Shown here: positions 27,228 to 36,764 of the stretch, piece by piece
How the letters are laid out: every line of letters begins with the position of its first letter
Numbering within the stretch: position 1 is the stretch's first letter
Source: Comamonadaceae bacterium
Lineage (GTDB): Bacteria > Pseudomonadota > Gammaproteobacteria > Burkholderiales > Burkholderiaceae_C
Assembly (NCBI GenBank): GCA_947475685.1
Contig: CANJNC010000001.1
Location: 109,422 to 173,421 of the forward strand
DNA length: 64,000 bases
Direction: 5' to 3'
Program-made: the position numbers and the translations under genes
The notes under the pieces: model-generated
The model's input: the letters and a program-made list of their open reading frames with translations, nothing else
What the model was told of the DNA's origin: nothing
The model's database searches: none

Positions 27228-28336
27228 TTTGACTCCCCTTTATCAGAACGAAATTTACTCCAAATACCCACCACGCCATTTGGCAAATAAAGCGTCACGC
27301 CAATGAACAAAGCACCTAAAAAGTACAACCAAAACTCTGGTGCCGTCACGGTAAGCCAACTCTTAAAACCATTGACCAAAAATGCACCCACAATGGGGCC
27401 AATCAATGTACCCCGACCACCAACCGCTGCCCATATGGCCATCTCAATGGAGTTGGCTGGACTCATCTCACTTGGATTGATGATGCCCACTTGAGGCACA
27501 TACAAAGCGCCAGCAACCGCACAAATCATCGCCGACAAAACCCAAATACTGAGCTTATAAGGCAAGGGTGAGTAACCTGAAAACATCACCCGACTTTCAG
27601 CGTCTCGGATGGCTTGTAAGACACGACCAAATTTACCACTCATCAACCATCTGGAGAGCAAGAAAAACCCAAGCAACACCACGCCAGTGGTCACAAAAAG
27701 CACCATTCGCATGCTTGGAGTTGCAATCGCAATGCCTAAAATTCTCTTGAAGTCGGTAAATCCGTTGTTCCCGCCAAAACCCGTTTCATTTCTAAAAAAC
27801 AAAAGCATGGCAGCATAGGTCATGGCTTGGGTGATGATGGAGAAGTAAACCCCCTTGATTCTGGATCTAAAGGCGAAATAACCAAACACGAACGCGATGA
27901 GGCCAGGCACCAACACAATCAGCAACATCGTTGCAAAAAAACTATCGCTGAAGTACCAATGCCAAGGCAACGCTTTCCAATTCAAGAACACCATAAAGTC
28001 TGGCAACTCTGACTTGTAATTGCCATCGGTGCCAATTTGTCTCATCAAATACATGCCCATGACATAGCCACCGAGCGAGAAAAACAAACCATGCCCCAAA
28101 GACAAAATGCCTGTGAAGCCCCAAATCAAATCCATGGCCAAGGCACAAATTGCATAGCACATGATTTTGCCAATCAGTGACACCCAAAAATCACTCATGT
28201 GAAACCAATGTGTAGGCGGCAAATACACATTCGCAATTGGAGCCCATACAGCAATAACTATCGCCATCACCCCAAAAGCAGTCCACGCAGGAGCGCTTAA
28301 AAGGGGCTTTTGAGTGGGTATTAAAACTGCGGTCAT
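27224..28336 (-). CDS. urtC: Urea ABC transporter permease UrtC
   Basis: From the ATG at 28336 the protein has 370 residues and about ten hydrophobic segments. ALAMDLIWGFTGILSLGHGLFFSLGGYVMGMYL is the conserved LivM/UrtC region, and WAAVGGRGTLIGPIVGAFLVN lies near the C-terminus. The start is set by GAGG upstream and by position just after the urtB stop; a GTG at 28351 is an in-frame alternative. It forms the membrane channel with UrtB. Confidence 0.93.
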   Translation of the reverse strand: MTAVLIPTQKPLLSAPAWTAFGVMAIVIAVWAPIANVYLPPTHWFHMSDFWVSLIGKIMCYAICALAMDLIWGFTGILSLGHGLFFSLGGYVMGMYLMRQIGTDGNYKSELPDFMVFLNWKALPWHWYFSDSFFATMLLIVLVPGLIAFVFGYFAFRSRIKGVYFSIITQAMTYAAMLLFFRNETGFGGNNGFTDFKRILGIAIATPSMRMVLFVTTGVVLLGFFLLSRWLMSGKFGRVLQAIRDAESRVMFSGYSPLPYKLSIWVLSAMICAVAGALYVPQVGIINPSEMSPANSIEMAIWAAVGGRGTLIGPIVGAFLVNGFKSWLTVTAPEFWLYFLGALFIGVTLYLPNGVVGIWSKFRSDKGESK

Positions 28337-28337
28337 C

Positions 28338-29912
28338 CTATGCCTCAGCACTTCTTCCCTTCAAAGCAAAAAGACCTTGAGGACGTTTTTGAATGAAGAC
28401 GATGATTAAAACCAAAACCGCAATTTTCGCAAGAACGGCACCCGTTAATCCTTCCAATAACTTATTGAGCACCCCTAAACCAAGGGCTGCATACACTGTT
28501 CCCATGAGTTGGCCCACACCCCCAAGGACCACCACCATGAAGGCGTCCACAATGTAGCCCTGCCCCAAATCAGGTCCAACATTGCCAATTTGACTGAGCG
28601 CGCAACCGGCCAAACCCGCAATGCCCGAGCCCAAAGAGAACGCATAGGTGTCTATTCGAGCGGTATTGATCCCCATACAAGATGCCATGGGTCGATTTTG
28701 AGTAACCCCTCGTACAAATAAACCCAATCTGGTTTTGCCAATCAACAATGCCATCAAAATCAACACGATCAGGGCAAAAACAATGATCATCATGCGATTC
28801 CATGGCAGGGTCAAATTAGAGAGCAACTCCACGCCACCACTCATCCAAGATGGATTTTCAACGGCAACGTTTTGCGCACCATAAAGCGTTCTGACGCCTT
28901 GCATCAAAGCCAAGCTGATGCCCCAAGTCGCCAGCAAGGTTTCAAGCGGTCTGCCGTACAAGTGCCTTAAAATCAATCTCTCTAAAACTGCACCAACCAA
29001 TGCCGCCGCCAAAAAAGATGCGGGCAAGGCGGCCAACAAATAATAATCAAAGCCCTGGGGCCAATAGGCTCTAAAAGCGACTTGCACAGAGTAGGTGGCA
29101 TAGGCACCAATCATCATCAACTCGCCATGCGCCATGTTGATCACACCCATCAAGCCGTATGTAATGGCCAGCCCCAAGGCCACCAACAATAAAATGGATC
29201 CCAAGCTCAAACCCGTGAACAAGGTACCGATTCTTTCCCCCCATACGAGTGAGGCCTTGATGTCTTTGATGGAGGACTGAAGTTGCACCTTGACCAAATT
29301 GTCTTGCTCTTGGCTCAATTGCTGATTGAGCAGCAAGAGTGTATTGGGTGTCTTACTCAACGCCAACACAGCCGCTGCCTCAAGCCTCTCTTTCACATCA
29401 TCACTGCCAATCGTGATGGCCGCCTTGGCCAACTTCAAGTACTCTTTAACTTTCGAGTCCTGCTCAGAGCCAAGCGCTTTGACAAGCAGAGGCATTTTGG
29501 TCAGGTCAGGCTCCAAGAGCAAGGCCTTGGCTGCGGCAAGCCTTTGCGCATCGTCTTTACTTAGGAGTTGAAGGGCTGCCAAAGCCGAATCCACCTCTGA
29601 GCGCATTCGGTTGTTGCTGCTCACCCCTTGAAGATCAGAGGGCCTGGCTTTCGCCTCGCCCGTGACGGGATCATAAGCCACGCCTGCTTTGACCACCAAG
29701 ACCATCGAGCCCGAAACCATGACCTCATCATTGGCCAATGCCTTTAAAAAATTCGCCGTCTTTTCATCTGCATCTTTTAGAGCCACTTGCAATGCTTCAA
29801 TTCTAGAATCATTCTCCCCCGTGACCATGGCCTGAACTTGATTGACGCTCAAGGACCAAGCAGGAAAATGCCAAATCATGCAGCTCAATATAAGCAAACC
29901 CATACGTTTCAT
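28338..29912 (-). CDS. urtB: Urea ABC transporter permease UrtB
   Basis: From the ATG at 29912 the protein has 524 residues. A signal-like N-terminus leads to a periplasmic, helix-rich domain of about 240 residues (Ala/Leu repeats with DDAQRLAAAKALL), the extension that distinguishes UrtB from LivH. The membrane domain follows, with ALGLAITYGLMGVINMAHGELMMIGAY and GGVGQLMGTVYAALGLG. GGAAG lies eight bases before the start. A stable hairpin separates it from urtA. Confidence 0.93.
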   Translation of the reverse strand: MKRMGLLILSCMIWHFPAWSLSVNQVQAMVTGENDSRIEALQVALKDADEKTANFLKALANDEVMVSGSMVLVVKAGVAYDPVTGEAKARPSDLQGVSSNNRMRSEVDSALAALQLLSKDDAQRLAAAKALLLEPDLTKMPLLVKALGSEQDSKVKEYLKLAKAAITIGSDDVKERLEAAAVLALSKTPNTLLLLNQQLSQEQDNLVKVQLQSSIKDIKASLVWGERIGTLFTGLSLGSILLLVALGLAITYGLMGVINMAHGELMMIGAYATYSVQVAFRAYWPQGFDYYLLAALPASFLAAALVGAVLERLILRHLYGRPLETLLATWGISLALMQGVRTLYGAQNVAVENPSWMSGGVELLSNLTLPWNRMMIIVFALIVLILMALLIGKTRLGLFVRGVTQNRPMASCMGINTARIDTYAFSLGSGIAGLAGCALSQIGNVGPDLGQGYIVDAFMVVVLGGVGQLMGTVYAALGLGVLNKLLEGLTGAVLAKIAVLVLIIVFIQKRPQGLFALKGRSAEA

Positions 29913-29931
29913 TTTTTCATCTTCCATTTGC

Positions 29932-29960
29932 AAAAGTGGAGGCATTGAGCCTCCACTTTT
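29932..29960 (-). terminator. Hairpin between urtA and urtB, likely attenuating terminator or mRNA stabiliser
   Basis: AAAAGTGGAGGC-(5 bases)-GCCTCCACTTTT forms a perfect 12-bp stem. On the transcribed strand it ends in TTTT but the U-run stops there. Placed after the receptor gene and before the permease gene, it would let urtA message be more abundant than urtBCDE message, as expected for a periplasmic receptor. Confidence 0.7.
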
Positions 29961-30012
29961 AATCAACCTTAATGTCTTCGATCGGATTTTAAACCAATCG
30001 AAGAACCATCAA

Positions 30013-31287
30013 TTACTTCTTCACAGGTTCATCAGGCTTTTTGTCATTGCCTTGGATGTAGGGGCTCCATGGCTTGGCCTTGACTGGACCGGGGGTCTTC
30101 CACACCACATTGAATTGACCATCGGCCTTGACTTCTCCAATGAACACAGACTTGTGCAAATGGTGGTTTTTCTCATCCATTTTGGATTGGATGCCACTTG
30201 GTGCTGTAAACGTTTGTCCAGACATGGCTGCGATCACTTTGTCAACGTCGGTTGACTTGGCTTTTTCGACGGCTTGCTTCCACATGTTGATACCAATGTA
30301 GGTTGCTTCCATTGGATCGTTGGTCAAAGGCTTGTCTTTGTGACCTGCAATGCCTTTGGCTTTTGCGTAGTCGCTCCACTTTTTAATGAATGCATCGTTG
30401 GTAGGATTTTTGATGCTCATGAAATAGTTCCATGCAGCCAAATGACCCACCAAAGGCTTGGTATCTACACCACGCAACTCTTCTTCACCCACTGAGAAGG
30501 CGACAACTGGCACATCCTTGGCTTTCAAACCAGCGTTGCCCAATTCTTTGTAGAAAGGCACATTGGAGTCACCATTGATGGTAGAGACCACCGCTGTTTT
30601 TCCACCTGTTGCAAATTTCTTCACATCAGCCACGATGGTTTGATAGTCTGAGTGACCAAATGGCGTGTATTTTTCATCAATATCTGACTCTTTGACGCCC
30701 TTGCTGATCAAATAGGCGCGCAAAATTTTGTTGGTCGTTCTTGGGTAGACGTAGTCTGTGCCCAATAAAACCCAACGCTTGGCAGCGCCACCGTCTTTGC
30801 TCATCAAGTAATCAACCGCTGGAATGGCTTGCTGATTAGGTGCCGCACCCGTATAAAACACATTCTTGCTCAGCTCTTCGCCTTCGTACTGAACGGGATA
30901 GAAAAGCAAGCCATTGAGCTCTTCAACCACTGGAAGAACTGATTTTCTTGAAACGGATGTCCAGCATCCAAAGATCACCGACACTTTGTCTTGCGTCAAC
31001 AATTGCTTTGTTTTTTCAGCAAACAAGGGCCAATTTGAGGCAGGATCGACAACCACAGGCTCCAATTTCTTACCCAAAACACCACCCTTGGCATTGATTT
31101 CGTCAATGGCCATCAACACGGTGTCTTTCAACACGGTCTCAGAAATGGCCATCGTGCCAGAAAGGCTATGCAACACACCCACTTTGATCGTATCAGCTGC
31201 ACGTGCAGTCATGGTGATTGACAATGAACCCGTGACCAAGGCCGTTGCGACCGCCAAGGCCTTAAGATGATGTCGTCTGTTGAACAT
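30013..31287 (-). CDS. urtA: Urea ABC transporter substrate-binding protein UrtA
   Basis: The 424-residue periplasmic receptor has a signal peptide (to about residue 30, TARA-A). Characteristic UrtA segments are DTIKVGVLHSLSGTMAISE, IFGCWTSVSRKSVLPVVEE, LLFYPVQYEGEE and NYFMSIKNPTNDAF. It binds urea with high affinity. It is the first gene of urtABCDE and is divergent from ureA. A sigma-54 promoter lies 63-78 bases upstream. Confidence 0.95.
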   Translation of the reverse strand: MFNRRHHLKALAVATALVTGSLSITMTARAADTIKVGVLHSLSGTMAISETVLKDTVLMAIDEINAKGGVLGKKLEPVVVDPASNWPLFAEKTKQLLTQDKVSVIFGCWTSVSRKSVLPVVEELNGLLFYPVQYEGEELSKNVFYTGAAPNQQAIPAVDYLMSKDGGAAKRWVLLGTDYVYPRTTNKILRAYLISKGVKESDIDEKYTPFGHSDYQTIVADVKKFATGGKTAVVSTINGDSNVPFYKELGNAGLKAKDVPVVAFSVGEEELRGVDTKPLVGHLAAWNYFMSIKNPTNDAFIKKWSDYAKAKGIAGHKDKPLTNDPMEATYIGINMWKQAVEKAKSTDVDKVIAAMSGQTFTAPSGIQSKMDEKNHHLHKSVFIGEVKADGQFNVVWKTPGPVKAKPWSPYIQGNDKKPDEPVKK

Positions 31288-31349
31288 TTAGTTAGCTCCA
31301 ATTCGTAGATAAGTTAGGAAAGATGAAATTTGCTTTCGCTACTTCCATT

Positions 31350-31365
31350 TGCAAGCCCTGTGCCA
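31350..31365 (-). promoter_or_regulatory. Sigma-54 (RpoN) promoter of urtABCDE
   Basis: On the - strand TGGCAC-AGGGC-TTGCA is a complete match to TGGCAC-N5-TTGCA. Transcription should start near 31338, giving a leader of about 50 bases before the urtA ATG at 31287. In proteobacteria such promoters on urea genes respond to nitrogen limitation through NtrC. Confidence 0.85.
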
Positions 31366-31421
31366 CATGAAAAACCCATCTCCGCCCCATTGATGCGCAC
31401 AACAACCCGATTGAGGGAAGC

Positions 31422-31471
31422 TTGCACCTCTTTTTGCACCGAAATAATGCGGATCAAGATCAAATTGCACC
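31422..31471. promoter_or_regulatory. Three TTGCACC repeats, candidate NtrC half-sites
   Basis: TTGCACC occurs at 31422-31428, 31434-31440 and 31465-31471. TGCACC is the half-site of the NtrC palindrome TGCACC-N5-GGTGCA, but here the copies are direct, not inverted. Their distance from the urtA start (about 85-135 bases upstream) suits an enhancer, and they could serve ureA on the other side. Confidence 0.4.
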
Positions 31472-31562
31472 TAAAAAGGGCATAAATCTTGTCTCCTATT
31501 CATTCATGAGGCACATAAGTTGCGTCATAATTATTCGATTGAATACATGACCGGGATGAGAC

Positions 31563-31865
31563 ATGGAATTAACGCCTCGTGAAAAAGACAAACTTTTGAT
31601 TTTTACAGCTGCGCTTTTAGCGGAGAGGCGAATGGCGCGGGGACTCAAACTCAACTATCCTGAGGCAGTGGCTTTCATCAGTGCAGCCATCATGGAGGGG
31701 GCAAGAGACGGCAAAACAGTCGCACAACTCATGAGTGAGGGAAGAACGCTTTTATCAAAATCCGATGTCATGGATGGCATCTCAGAGATGATTCCTGATA
31801 TTCAAGTCGAAGCCACCTTTCCTGATGGAACCAAGTTGGTGACTGTTCACCAACCGATCATCTAA
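31563..31865 (+). CDS. ureA: Urease subunit gamma
   Basis: The 100-residue gamma subunit shows [45 protein letters not shown] and [22 protein letters not shown], all standard. With UreB and UreC it forms the nickel urease that splits urea to ammonia and CO2. It opens the ureABCEFG run on the + strand, divergent from urtA. ureB follows after 58 bases. Confidence 0.97.
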   Translation: MELTPREKDKLLIFTAALLAERRMARGLKLNYPEAVAFISAAIMEGARDGKTVAQLMSEGRTLLSKSDVMDGISEMIPDIQVEATFPDGTKLVTVHQPII

Positions 31866-31923
31866 AGAGCCAAGCCCTCTTTTTTTTCTCACCTCAACTT
31901 CCCTAACTACAAAACGACACATC

Positions 31924-32229
31924 ATGACACCCGGTGAATTACTCATAGACGAGGGTCAACACGTCCTCAATCCCAACCGCAGAACTTGCACTGTGGTTGT
32001 TCAAAATACTGCAGACAGGCCCATTCAGGTCGGATCACACTATCACTTTGCCGAAACCAACGCCGCTTTGAAGTTTGACAGAAACTTGGCCAAGGGCATG
32101 CGTCTTAATATCGCCTCTGGAAATGCGGTTCGGTTTGAACCGGGACAGGAACGAACAATTGAGCTGGTGGATTATTCAGGAGATCGACGGGTCTATGGAT
32201 TTCGCGGCATGGTTCAAGGAGCGCTTTAA
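31924..32229 (+). CDS. ureB: Urease subunit beta
   Basis: The 101-residue beta subunit has the conserved [21 protein letters not shown] and [20 protein letters not shown], with the family C-terminus [10 protein letters not shown]. It is a structural subunit of urease. Its stop codon overlaps the ureC start by one base (TAATG). The length is typical for a three-subunit bacterial urease. Confidence 0.97.
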   Translation: MTPGELLIDEGQHVLNPNRRTCTVVVQNTADRPIQVGSHYHFAETNAALKFDRNLAKGMRLNIASGNAVRFEPGQERTIELVDYSGDRRVYGFRGMVQGAL

Positions 32230-33947
32230 TGGCAACGATCCATAAACGCGCCTATGCTGAAATGTTTGGCCCAACGGTAGGGGACCGCGTGCGTTTGGCC
32301 GACACCGATCTGATCGTTGAAGTTGAACGTGACCTCACCCTACAAGCGGGCGGCTATGGAGAGGAAGTGAAGTTTGGTGGCGGTAAAACCATCAGAGATG
32401 GGATGGCTCAATCTCAACGCACTCGCGATGAAGGGGCCATGGACACGGTGTTGACCAACGCATTGATCGTTGATCACTGGGGCATCATCAAAGCAGATAT
32501 TGGTTTAAAGAATTCAAGGATTGCTGCCATTGGGAAAGCGGGCAACCCTGACACGCAACCCGGTGTCGACATCATCATTGGTCCAGGCACAGAGATCATC
32601 AGTTGCGAAGGCATGATCGTCACAGCGGGCGCTATCGATACACACATTCACTTCATTGCACCCCAGCAAATTGAGGAAGCACTTTGCAGCGGTGTCACCA
32701 CGATGATAGGTGGAGGCACTGGTCCGGCAACCGGGACCTTTGCCACCACATGCACACCTGGGAGCTGGAACTTAGAGCGCATGCTTCAAGCTGCAGATGC
32801 CTTTCCCATGAACTTAGGCTTCCTAGGCAAAGGCAATGCATCCTTGCCCGCAGCACTCAAAGAACAAATCAATGCCGGGGCCATTGGACTCAAACTTCAC
32901 GAAGACTGGGGAACCACCCCCTCGGCCATTGACAACTGCCTTTCAGTTGCTGAGGAAACAGACACCCAAGTGGCCATCCATACAGACACATTGAATGAAT
33001 CTGGTTTTGTGGAAGACAGCATTGCTGCGTTCAAAGGGCGAACCATTCACACCTTTCACACCGAAGGTGCAGGAGGTGGGCATGCGCCAGATATCTTGAA
33101 GGTGGTTGGCGAAGCGAATGTTTTGCCATCATCCACCAATCCAACCAGACCCTACACCATCAATACGCTGGATGAGCATGTGGACATGTTGATGGTCTGT
33201 CATCACTTGGATGCATCCATTGCGGAGGACTTGGCATTTGCTGAGAGTCGCATTCGAGGAGAAACCATTGCCGCAGAAGACATCTTGCATGACCTGGGAG
33301 CGATCAGCATGTTCAGCTCAGACAGCCAAGCCATGGGTCGGGTTGGCGAAGTCATCATGCGGTGCTGGCAAACCGCACACAAGATGAAACAACAACGCGG
33401 CAAGCTGCCACTAGACACCGACAGACATGACAATGAGCGCGTCAAACGCTACATCTCCAAACTCAGCATCAACCCCGCCATTGCGCACGGCATCAGCCAT
33501 GAGGTGGGAAGCATTGAGGTCGGCAAATGGGCGGACTTGGTCTTTTGGAAACCGGCTTTTTTTGGTGTCAAACCCTTTCTAATTATGAAAGGTGGATTCA
33601 TCGCCATGGCCGCCATGGGCGACCCCAACGCATCGATTCCAACACCTCAACCCGTTCACTACCGACCCATGTTTGGCGCCTTTGGAGGTGCACTGACCAA
33701 AGGCTCGTTGAGCTTTGTATCTCAGTCTGGCTTGGCAAATGGCGTCAAGGAACGCTTTGGCCTAGAAAAACCGCTATCTGCTGTGCGCAATATTCGTGGC
33801 ATTGGTAAAAAAGACATGATCCGAAACGATTATGCGCCCAAGATGGACATCAATGCTCAAAGCTATGAAGTGCGCGCAGATGGGCTTTTACTGACCTGTG
33901 AGCCTGCAAAAACGTTGCCCATGACGCAGCGCTATTTTTTGTTCTAA
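32229..33947 (+). CDS. ureC: Urease subunit alpha (catalytic)
   Basis: The 572-residue subunit contains the binuclear nickel site: the HIHF histidines in [14 protein letters not shown] (about 137-139), the carbamylated lysine in [12 protein letters not shown] (about 220), histidines in [10 protein letters not shown] and [14 protein letters not shown], and the mobile flap [19 protein letters not shown] with the general-acid histidine. The C-terminal PMTQRYFLF is canonical. It hydrolyses urea delivered by UrtABCDE. No disruption is seen. Confidence 0.98.
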   Translation: MATIHKRAYAEMFGPTVGDRVRLADTDLIVEVERDLTLQAGGYGEEVKFGGGKTIRDGMAQSQRTRDEGAMDTVLTNALIVDHWGIIKADIGLKNSRIAAIGKAGNPDTQPGVDIIIGPGTEIISCEGMIVTAGAIDTHIHFIAPQQIEEALCSGVTTMIGGGTGPATGTFATTCTPGSWNLERMLQAADAFPMNLGFLGKGNASLPAALKEQINAGAIGLKLHEDWGTTPSAIDNCLSVAEETDTQVAIHTDTLNESGFVEDSIAAFKGRTIHTFHTEGAGGGHAPDILKVVGEANVLPSSTNPTRPYTINTLDEHVDMLMVCHHLDASIAEDLAFAESRIRGETIAAEDILHDLGAISMFSSDSQAMGRVGEVIMRCWQTAHKMKQQRGKLPLDTDRHDNERVKRYISKLSINPAIAHGISHEVGSIEVGKWADLVFWKPAFFGVKPFLIMKGGFIAMAAMGDPNASIPTPQPVHYRPMFGAFGGALTKGSLSFVSQSGLANGVKERFGLEKPLSAVRNIRGIGKKDMIRNDYAPKMDINAQSYEVRADGLLLTCEPAKTLPMTQRYFLF

Positions 33948-33983
33948 CTAGATCTTTTGGATTGACCTTGCTTGGAACCTACC

Positions 33984-34496
33984 ATGATTTACTACACCAA
34001 AGTCCTCAAAGGCGGAAAAGGTCTTGCAAAGGCCTTGCTTGAACGCGCACCAAGTGTTTCTCTAGACTGGGATCTCAGGCAAAAAAGCAGGTTTGAAACC
34101 ACTGACTCCAACGCATGCCCTGTTGGCGTGGTCATTGCTCGAGGACAAGTGCTCAGGGGTCAAGATGTTTTGGTAGGTGAAGATGGTTCTTTTTTAAAAG
34201 TCTTGGCCAAAGATCAGCTAGTTTTGCGAATCACTTTTTGCGCTGAACATGGCTCACCGTTTGATTTGACACGAGCAGCCTACCATTTGGGCAATCGCCA
34301 TGTGCCCATCGAGTTAAAGCAAGCGTATTTGCAAATAGAGCCTGATCATGTGTTGGCAAGCATGCTTGAAAACATGCATTTGATCGTTCAAGAAATCGCA
34401 GCTCCTTTCGAACCTGAAACTGGCGCCTATTCTGAGGAAAGCAAAGATGCACATGCACATGATCACAAACACCATGGACACCATGCTCACGGATGA
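33984..34496 (+). CDS. ureE: Urease nickel metallochaperone UreE
   Basis: From the ATG at 33984 there are 170 residues. The N-terminal peptide-binding domain is followed by the metal domain with YHLGNRHVPIEL, which holds the conserved nickel histidine, and PDHVLASMLE. The last 16 residues are almost all His, Asp and Ala ([16 protein letters not shown]), a nickel-storing tail. A TTG at 33972 is an alternative start. The 3' end overlaps ureF by four bases. Confidence 0.95.
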   Translation: MIYYTKVLKGGKGLAKALLERAPSVSLDWDLRQKSRFETTDSNACPVGVVIARGQVLRGQDVLVGEDGSFLKVLAKDQLVLRITFCAEHGSPFDLTRAAYHLGNRHVPIELKQAYLQIEPDHVLASMLENMHLIVQEIAAPFEPETGAYSEESKDAHAHDHKHHGHHAHG

Positions 34497-35185
34497 CTGA
34501 TTCAAGTGAGTCCGAAAGTGCCTATCTATTGCTTTTGCAGCTGGCCTCGCCTGCCCTACCCGTTGGCGGGTTCTCTTATTCCGAAGGGCTTGAGAGTGCC
34601 GTTGAACAGGGTTGGGTCAAAGACGAATCAACTGCAAAAATTTGGCTGATCGATCAACTTCATTTGATTCAAGCCAGAAGTGAGATGCCTTTGATGCATG
34701 AGGCTATTTTGGCTTGGCGTGAATTTGATCAAGATCGGTTAAACGCCCTTACGGCATGGTCTGTGCAAACGCGAGAAACCTTTGAAGTCAAACTTCAAAC
34801 CCAACAAATGGGTCGGTCATTGCTCATATGGCTAAAGAATCAATGTGTACTGGACCATGAAAAAATTGAATTTTGTCATGACCTTTCACCCACTTGGCCG
34901 ATCGTTTTTGCACTGTGTGTGAGCCGTGAGGATATTTCACTCAAAGATGGTTTAACGACTTTCGCCTTCAGTTGGGCCGAGAACATGGTCCAAGCCGCTA
35001 TGAAATCGGTCCCACTGGGACAAAAGAGTGGCCAATCGATTTTGAAGGCCCTTACACAAGAAATACCCTCTGCCGTTCAACAAGCCCTTGCTACACCTGG
35101 CCACTCGCGTCAATCCTTTGCTCCGCACTTGGCCATTTTGTCCTCCCTTCACGAAACTCAATACTCCAGACTTTTCAGATCATGA
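34493..35185 (+). CDS. ureF: Urease accessory protein UreF
   Basis: The 230-residue all-helical protein carries [21 protein letters not shown] near the N-terminus, the UreF hallmark, and [22 protein letters not shown] in the C-terminal half. It bridges UreD and UreG in the activation complex and gates GTP use. It overlaps both neighbours by four bases (ATGA), so the three accessory genes are tightly coupled. Confidence 0.95.
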   Translation: MTDSSESESAYLLLLQLASPALPVGGFSYSEGLESAVEQGWVKDESTAKIWLIDQLHLIQARSEMPLMHEAILAWREFDQDRLNALTAWSVQTRETFEVKLQTQQMGRSLLIWLKNQCVLDHEKIEFCHDLSPTWPIVFALCVSREDISLKDGLTTFAFSWAENMVQAAMKSVPLGQKSGQSILKALTQEIPSAVQQALATPGHSRQSFAPHLAILSSLHETQYSRLFRS

Positions 35186-35835
35186 CTTCTATGCACAACA
35201 TCAAAAACAGAACGCAAAAATTGCCTCCTTTAAGAGTGGGCATTGGAGGCCCGGTTGGCTCGGGCAAGACCACGCTCTTAGAGATGCTGTGCAAAGGCCT
35301 GCGCGACAAATATGACTTGGTGGCCATCACCAATGACATTTACACCAAAGAAGACCAACGCCTCTTGACCATCAGCGGCGCTTTGCCCCCAGAAAGAATC
35401 ATGGGTGTGGAGACCGGTGGATGTCCCCACACAGCGATCCGAGAAGATGCCTCGATCAATCTTGAAGCCATTGACCGCATGCTCGAGCGTTTTCCCAATG
35501 CAGACATCGTCTTCATTGAAAGCGGCGGGGACAACTTGGCCGCCACCTTCAGCCCTGAATTGAGCGACCTCACGCTTTACGTGATTGATGTGGCTGCGGG
35601 AGAGAAGATACCTAGAAAGGGTGGGCCTGGTATTACAAAAAGTGATCTTTTTGTAATCAATAAAATCGACTTGGCCCCCCATGTAGGCGCAAGCCTAGAG
35701 ATCATGGAATCCGATACGCAAAGGATGCGCAAAACAGATCAAGGTGTCAAGCCTTACGTGCTCTCCAATCTTCGAACCCTTCAAGGTCTAGACCAGATCA
35801 TCGAATTCATCGAAACCAAAGGCATGCTCAAATGA
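35182..35835 (+). CDS. ureG: Urease accessory GTPase UreG
   Basis: From the ATG at 35182, inside the ureF stop, the protein has 217 residues. The P-loop [15 protein letters not shown] (about 23-37), [11 protein letters not shown], metal-binding [17 protein letters not shown] (Cys-Pro-His), [18 protein letters not shown] and [11 protein letters not shown] are all present. GTP hydrolysis by UreG drives nickel insertion into UreC. An in-frame open stretch upstream to 34972 lies within ureF and is not used. An ATG at 35191 is a minor alternative. Confidence 0.96.
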   Translation: MTSMHNIKNRTQKLPPLRVGIGGPVGSGKTTLLEMLCKGLRDKYDLVAITNDIYTKEDQRLLTISGALPPERIMGVETGGCPHTAIREDASINLEAIDRMLERFPNADIVFIESGGDNLAATFSPELSDLTLYVIDVAAGEKIPRKGGPGITKSDLFVINKIDLAPHVGASLEIMESDTQRMRKTDQGVKPYVLSNLRTLQGLDQIIEFIETKGMLK

Positions 35836-35855
35836 TCTAGGCAAAAGAAACACAG

Positions 35856-36764
35856 CTAGCCTTTGAAGGCGTCTTGAGCTTCAAATTCCTCGGCCGTGAC
35901 GGCCACCTCAAGCTCGTGCTCCCCGCCACCGCGGATGACACCTCTCAAGGGGGAGACATCGCCAAAATCTCGTCCAACGCTCAGTCTCACATGGCTAGCG
36001 TCAGCAATCATGTTGTTGGTCGGATCCAATTCCAACCACTCTCCAGGTATGCCCGGGCAATACAAGGCCACCCAGGCATGCGAAGCGTCTGAGCCTCTTA
36101 ATTTTTTTTGTCCAACAGCTTGCTTGGTGAGCAAATAGCCACTCATGTACCTTGCACTCAAGCCCAGGCTTCTTAAAGCAACGATCATGATGTGGGAGAA
36201 ATCCTGACAAACCCCTTGGCGCTGCTCAAAGGCCTCCCAAACGGGCGTACTGACTTCAGTGGATTTGGGTGAATAGATGAAATCTTTGTATATTCTTTGT
36301 GACAACTCTATCGCCGCTTTGGTGATATTTCGCCCAGAGGTGAAGGACTCAAGCGCATAGCTTTTGATCTTTGCAACATATGGGGTATAGGTGCTTGGGA
36401 AGATAAACTCACTGGCTGGCAAATACTTTTTACCCGACGCATAACCCAATGCATCGCGCACCTCTTCCCAGGTCAGATGAACCGCCTCAAGCGCGTCTTT
36501 GGACAACTCATGGGTCATGACTTGGCAGCATGCACTGACTGTCAAGTACTCATGTGCTGCTTGAAAAGAAAAGAAATCTCTTTTATTGCCAAAAGAGTCA
36601 AGATTTTCATAATGCGCATCAGGTGTTGGAGAAATCAAAAGGCTTGTCTGCATGACTTCTTGAAAGGCGTTGTCAAGGGGCCTTAAATAGGCCAAGTGAT
36701 GTGCGAGTTGCACTTCACTTTCATAGTTGCATTTGGTCACATGCTCCACACGAATGACCTTCAT
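35856..36764 (-). CDS. Transglutaminase-like cysteine peptidase family protein
   Basis: The 302-residue protein starts with a bacterial transglutaminase N-terminal beta region (IRVEHVTKCNYESEVQLAHHLAYLRPLD) and then the papain-like core: catalytic Cys in QGVCQDFSHIMI (about 186), His in SDASHAWVALYCPG and Asp in WLELDPTNN. It overlaps the ATP-grasp/alpha-E gene by four bases (ATGA) and so is translated with it. In this family the enzyme may cut or form peptide amide bonds on the product of the neighbouring ligase. Confidence 0.88.
   Translation of the reverse strand: MKVIRVEHVTKCNYESEVQLAHHLAYLRPLDNAFQEVMQTSLLISPTPDAHYENLDSFGNKRDFFSFQAAHEYLTVSACCQVMTHELSKDALEAVHLTWEEVRDALGYASGKKYLPASEFIFPSTYTPYVAKIKSYALESFTSGRNITKAAIELSQRIYKDFIYSPKSTEVSTPVWEAFEQRQGVCQDFSHIMIVALRSLGLSARYMSGYLLTKQAVGQKKLRGSDASHAWVALYCPGIPGEWLELDPTNNMIADASHVRLSVGRDFGDVSPLRGVIRGGGEHELEVAVTAEEFEAQDAFKG

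Noticed and set aside
31422..31440. TTGCACCTCTTTTTGCACC as a second sigma-54 promoter for ureA
   Set aside because: The GG and GC elements are not at the required 10-base spacing on either strand.
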